Part shown: piece by piece, positions 61,306 to 64,000 of the stretch | Layout: each line of letters begins with the position of its first letter | How positions within the stretch are numbered: position 1 is the stretch's first letter | Assembly: GCF_026157085.1 (NCBI RefSeq) | Contig: NZ_JANPVN010000001.1 | Span: 806,001 to 870,000 of the forward strand | Direction of reading: 5' to 3' | Length of the DNA stretch: 64,000 nucleotides | Source: Sphingomicrobium arenosum | GTDB lineage: Bacteria; Pseudomonadota; Alphaproteobacteria; Sphingomonadales; Sphingomonadaceae | The notes under the pieces: generated by a model | What the model was told of the DNA's origin: nothing | The model's database searches: none | Seen by the model: the letters and a program-made list of their open reading frames with translations, nothing else | Made by a program: the position numbers and the translations under genes

Positions 61306-62618
61306 GCGCTGGTCTGGAGGTCGGACAATTCATTGTCCTCGTCATGCCCCTTGGACACCACGGTCGCGGCGGCAAGATCGCCGGTCACGTTCAAGGTCGT
61401 GCGGCACATGTCGAGCAGGCGGTCGACGCCGAGCACGATGCCGATGCCCTCGGGCGGCACGCCGACCATCGCGAGGATGAGCGCGACCACGGGCAGCGAG
61501 CCTGCGGGGACGCCCGCCGTGCCGATGCCGCCGAGGATACACATGAGCAGCACGACGACCTGCTGGCCGAGCGTCAGGTCGACGCCGAAGAATTGCGCGA
61601 GGAAGAGCACGGTGATGCCCTCGAAGATCGCGGTGCCGTTCTGGTTGGCGGTCGCACCGATGGTCAGGACGAAGCGCGCGGGCGCGCGCGGGAGCTTCAA
61701 ATTCTCATCGGCGACCTTGAGGGCATAGGGCAGCGTGGCATTGGAGCTGGCAGTCGAGAAGGCGATCAGCATCGCTTCCTTGACGTTGCGGAAGAACCAG
61801 ATCGGGCTGACCCCGCCCCACACCTTGAGCACGATGGGATAGACGATGAACATGTGGATCGAGAGCGCGAGCAGCACGACCAGCACATAGGCGCCGAGGC
61901 GGATCAGGATGTCCCACCCGAAGGCGCTGGCGAGGTTGAACATGAAGCAGGCGATGGCGATGGGCGCGAGGCGGATCACCCACATGATGAGCTTCATGGT
62001 GACGTGGAACACGCCCTCGATGCCGGCCTGAAGGATGTTGGCCTGCTTACTGTCGGTGAACAGGAGGCCGATGCCGAAGAAGAGCGCGAAGAACATCACC
62101 GCGAGAATGTCGTTTGCGCTCATCGCGGCGAAGACGTTGGAGGGGATGATCGCGAGCAGCGCGTCGAGCCCGCTCGGCGTCTCGGCATTGCGGCTGATGA
62201 TCGCGCCCGCATTGTCGCGCGCATCGTTCAAGAGCGCCTCGGCGATCTCGCGGTCGACGCCTGCGCCCGGCTGGAAGATGTTGGCGATGGCGAGCGCGAG
62301 CAACACCGCGACGCCCGAGACGATGACGGTGAAGGCGAGCGTGCGCAGGCCGGTGCGCTTCAAGCTGCGCGCATCGCCCATTTCGGCGATGCCGACGACG
62401 AGCGCCGAAAAGAGCAGCGGGATGACCAGCATGAACAGGAGTCTGAGGAATATCTGGCCGACGAAACCGGTGACGTCGCTCACGGTCTCGACCCAACCCG
62501 CGTCCTGCGCGGTCAGATAGACGGTCAGCCCGGCGCCGAGGCCGAGCAGGAAGCCGATGAGCATCTGCCAGTGAAGGGCGAGCCGCCCGGTCTTCAAGGT
62601 CGCGTCCATCGCGTGCAT
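61302..62618 (-). CDS. Dicarboxylate/amino acid:cation symporter (DAACS family)
   Basis: This is a 438-residue membrane transporter of the glutamate/dicarboxylate:cation symporter family, with about eight helices and two re-entrant loops. The serine-rich hairpin is seen in AFSTASSNATLPYAL, and the conserved helix residues in TIGATANQNGTAIFEG and GVPAGSLPVVALIL. It moves dicarboxylates or acidic amino acids with Na+ or H+. Start: ATG at 62618 or 62609. It overlaps the HAD gene by ATGA. Confidence 0.93.
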   Translation of the reverse strand: MHAMDATLKTGRLALHWQMLIGFLLGLGAGLTVYLTAQDAGWVETVSDVTGFVGQIFLRLLFMLVIPLLFSALVVGIAEMGDARSLKRTGLRTLAFTVIVSGVAVLLALAIANIFQPGAGVDREIAEALLNDARDNAGAIISRNAETPSGLDALLAIIPSNVFAAMSANDILAVMFFALFFGIGLLFTDSKQANILQAGIEGVFHVTMKLIMWVIRLAPIAIACFMFNLASAFGWDILIRLGAYVLVVLLALSIHMFIVYPIVLKVWGGVSPIWFFRNVKEAMLIAFSTASSNATLPYALKVADENLKLPRAPARFVLTIGATANQNGTAIFEGITVLFLAQFFGVDLTLGQQVVVLLMCILGGIGTAGVPAGSLPVVALILAMVGVPPEGIGIVLGVDRLLDMCRTTLNVTGDLAAATVVSKGHDEDNELSDLQTSA

Positions 62619-62667
62619 CCCCCGTTATTCTGTTCGCGCCTAGCTAGAGCGGCTGGTCCGGCGCGGG

Positions 62668-63291
62668 TCAACCGGCATAGGCATATTCGCCGCCGCGGGC
62701 GAGCGCGCGTTCATAGGCCGGGCGGGCGTGGCAGGCCTCGAGCCAGCGCTGGATGTTGGGATAGCGCCCCCCCAGCCCCGCTCGTGCCTGCGCGGCTTCG
62801 AGCGGGAAGCTCATCATCATGTCGGCGGCAGTGAGGTCGGGCCCTGCGAACCAGTCGCGCTGTTCGAGCTCCTTGTCGAGGAAGGCGAAATGCTCGGCGA
62901 GCATGCCCATGACCGGCTTCTTGGCGGGTTTGCCGAGCAGGCCGAGGCGGTTGACGATGAGCATGCCGAACAAGGGCGGCATGAGCGAGCCTTCGGCATA
63001 ATGCATGTAGAAGTGATAATGGCGGGCCAGCACCGGATCGGCGGGCGCGCCGAAGCGACCGTGACGCCCAACCAGATGCTCTATGATCGCGCCCGTTTCG
63101 GCGAGCACGACGCCCCCGTCCTCGATCAGCGGTGACTTGCCGAGGGGATGCACGGCCTTGAGGCTGTCGGGCGCACGCATGGTCTTCGGATGGCGCTCGT
63201 AGCGCTTCACTTCATAGTCGAGACCCAGTTCCTCGAGAAGCCAAAGGAGGCGCTGCGAACGGCTGTTTTCGAGATGGTGGACGATGATCAT
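62668..63291 (-). CDS. Glutathione S-transferase family protein
   Basis: The 207-residue protein has an N-terminal thioredoxin-like domain (IVHHLENSRSQRLLWLLEEL, HPLGKSPLIEDGGVVLAETGAI) and a C-terminal helical domain (WFAGPDLTAADMMMSFPLE). The likely catalytic or glutathione-contacting residue is the Ser in ENSRSQR. The ATG at 63291 (MIIVHHLE) fits the family; the longer frame adds 14 unlike residues. The substrate is unknown. Confidence 0.93.
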   Translation of the reverse strand: MIIVHHLENSRSQRLLWLLEELGLDYEVKRYERHPKTMRAPDSLKAVHPLGKSPLIEDGGVVLAETGAIIEHLVGRHGRFGAPADPVLARHYHFYMHYAEGSLMPPLFGMLIVNRLGLLGKPAKKPVMGMLAEHFAFLDKELEQRDWFAGPDLTAADMMMSFPLEAAQARAGLGGRYPNIQRWLEACHARPAYERALARGGEYAYAG

Positions 63292-63362
63292 GGGTCGCGC
63301 TCCGGTTCGTTTCATTTGCGAACCGTGTTGCATGTTCGCGGGCGATGCGCCAGCACCGCTTG

Positions 63363-64000
63363 ATGGACGCCCCCGCCTCTCCTTCCCCGATCGACACCGG
63401 AAAGGCGCTGCGCCGGCGCACGACCGAAATCGTCGCGCTGCTGGCGGGGATGATGGCGATGAATGCGCTGGCGCTCGACACCATGCTGCCCGCGTTGCCC
63501 GCGATCGGCGCCGACCATGGCATTTCGGACGCCAATCGCACCCAGCTCGTGATCGTGGCCTATATGTTTGGCTTCGGGGCGAGCCAGATGCTGTGGGGAC
63601 CGCTGGCCGACCGTTACGGACGGCGCCCGATCCTGTTGGCGGGCGTGTCGCTCTACATCTTGTTCGGGATCCTCGCGGCGGCTGCGGGCGACTTCACGCT
63701 GCTCATCGCCGCGCGTTTCCTGATGGGGGCGTGCGGGGCGGTGAGCCGCGTCCTCGTCCTCGCCATCGTCCGCGACCTCTACGAGGGCGAGGAGATGGCG
63801 CGCATCATGAGCCTAACGCAGATGACCTTCATGGTCGTCCCCGTCATCGCGCCCAGCCTCGGGCAGGCGATGCTCGGCATCGGGCCGTGGCGGCTGATCT
63901 TCTACGGACTGGCGGGCTATGGCGTCATCCTGTTCGCATGGAGCGCGTGGCGACTGCCCGAGACGCTCCATTCCGAATATCGGCGCGAGATCCGCCTCGA
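63363..64000 (+). CDS. MFS transporter, Bcr/CflA multidrug-efflux type (cut by window edge)
   Basis: The frame is open to the right edge and holds the first ~212 residues of a 12-helix exporter. Helix 1 (VALLAGMMAMNALALDTMLPALP), the loop motif GPLADRYGRRPILLAG and the following helices match the Bcr/CflA proton-driven efflux family. Start: ATG at 63363 or the in-frame ATG at 63345. It is divergent from the GST gene, which may indicate a shared detoxification role, but this is inference. Confidence 0.88.
   Translation, partial: MDAPASPSPIDTGKALRRRTTEIVALLAGMMAMNALALDTMLPALPAIGADHGISDANRTQLVIVAYMFGFGASQMLWGPLADRYGRRPILLAGVSLYILFGILAAAAGDFTLLIAARFLMGACGAVSRVLVLAIVRDLYEGEEMARIMSLTQMTFMVVPVIAPSLGQAMLGIGPWRLIFYGLAGYGVILFAWSAWRLPETLHSEYRREIRL

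Noticed and set aside
61344..62834. 496-codon open frame antisense to the symporter gene
   Set aside because: It is a shadow of a well-supported membrane transporter, and its composition is His/Asp/Glu-rich and not protein-like.
1..64000. CRISPR arrays, insertion sequences, prophage, tRNA or rRNA genes
   Set aside because: I saw no regularly spaced repeats, transposase-like products, integrase or tRNA-like cloverleaf sequences in the window.

Overview
The window is a 64 kb piece of a GC-rich alphaproteobacterial chromosome, most likely from the Sphingomonadales (Sphingomonas or Sphingomicrobium-like). The support is the combination of two large TonB-dependent receptors, a TPR-sulfotransferase beside one of them, a DivL/ChpT pair from the CtrA cell-cycle phosphorelay, an AmgK/MurU peptidoglycan-recycling pair, and long runs of genes joined by 4-nt ATGA overlaps. 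Almost all of it looks like core chromosome. I see no prophage, insertion sequence, CRISPR array, tRNA or rRNA gene.

Layout. 1-12.8 kb (all minus except one small gene): divL-tsaE-amgK-murU-addB-addA-trxA, then secA cut by the left edge. This joins a cell-cycle pseudokinase, tRNA modification, cell-wall recycling and double-strand-break repair. 13.1-17.3 kb: a very large TonB receptor and a prolyl-4-hydroxylase-like protein. 17.3-20.5 kb: ahcY, yqgE, a peroxiredoxin and a small membrane protein. 20.5-24.6 kb: a divergent TPR-sulfotransferase/TonB receptor pair. 24.6-31.7 kb: an M2 peptidase, a hydrolase, asd, a polysaccharide deacetylase and an S9 peptidase. 31.8-37.8 kb: the ribosome/SRP operon ffh-rpsP-rimM-trmD-rplS, with five unrelated genes inserted between rimM and trmD. 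38-44.5 kb: dapF-mtaB-ftsY-ispZ-ABC ATPase-ABC permease, every junction an ATGA overlap. 44.5-50.7 kb: sodB, a TPR protein, pspF, then a sigma-54-driven psp operon (pspABC plus four further PspB-like single-pass proteins), followed by sufE and a thioesterase. 50.7-52.5 kb: a J-domain protein, the RNase P RNA gene and an AmpD-type amidase. 52.5-58.5 kb: chpT-cheA-cheW-cheY-cheB-cheR. 58.6-64 kb: rluD, rpoH, a HAD phosphatase, a dicarboxylate symporter, a GST and a truncated MFS exporter.

How it fits together. Two CtrA-pathway proteins lie in the window (DivL upstream of CckA, ChpT downstream of it), and CtrA-like TTAA-N7-TTAA sites lie before cheA and cheY, consistent with cell-cycle control of motility. 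The least explained element is the psp operon tail at 48575-49753. There, four consecutive small membrane proteins repeat the PspB plan (one N-terminal helix, then a coiled coil with an LERI-type motif), and they look like an expanded membrane-stress module.
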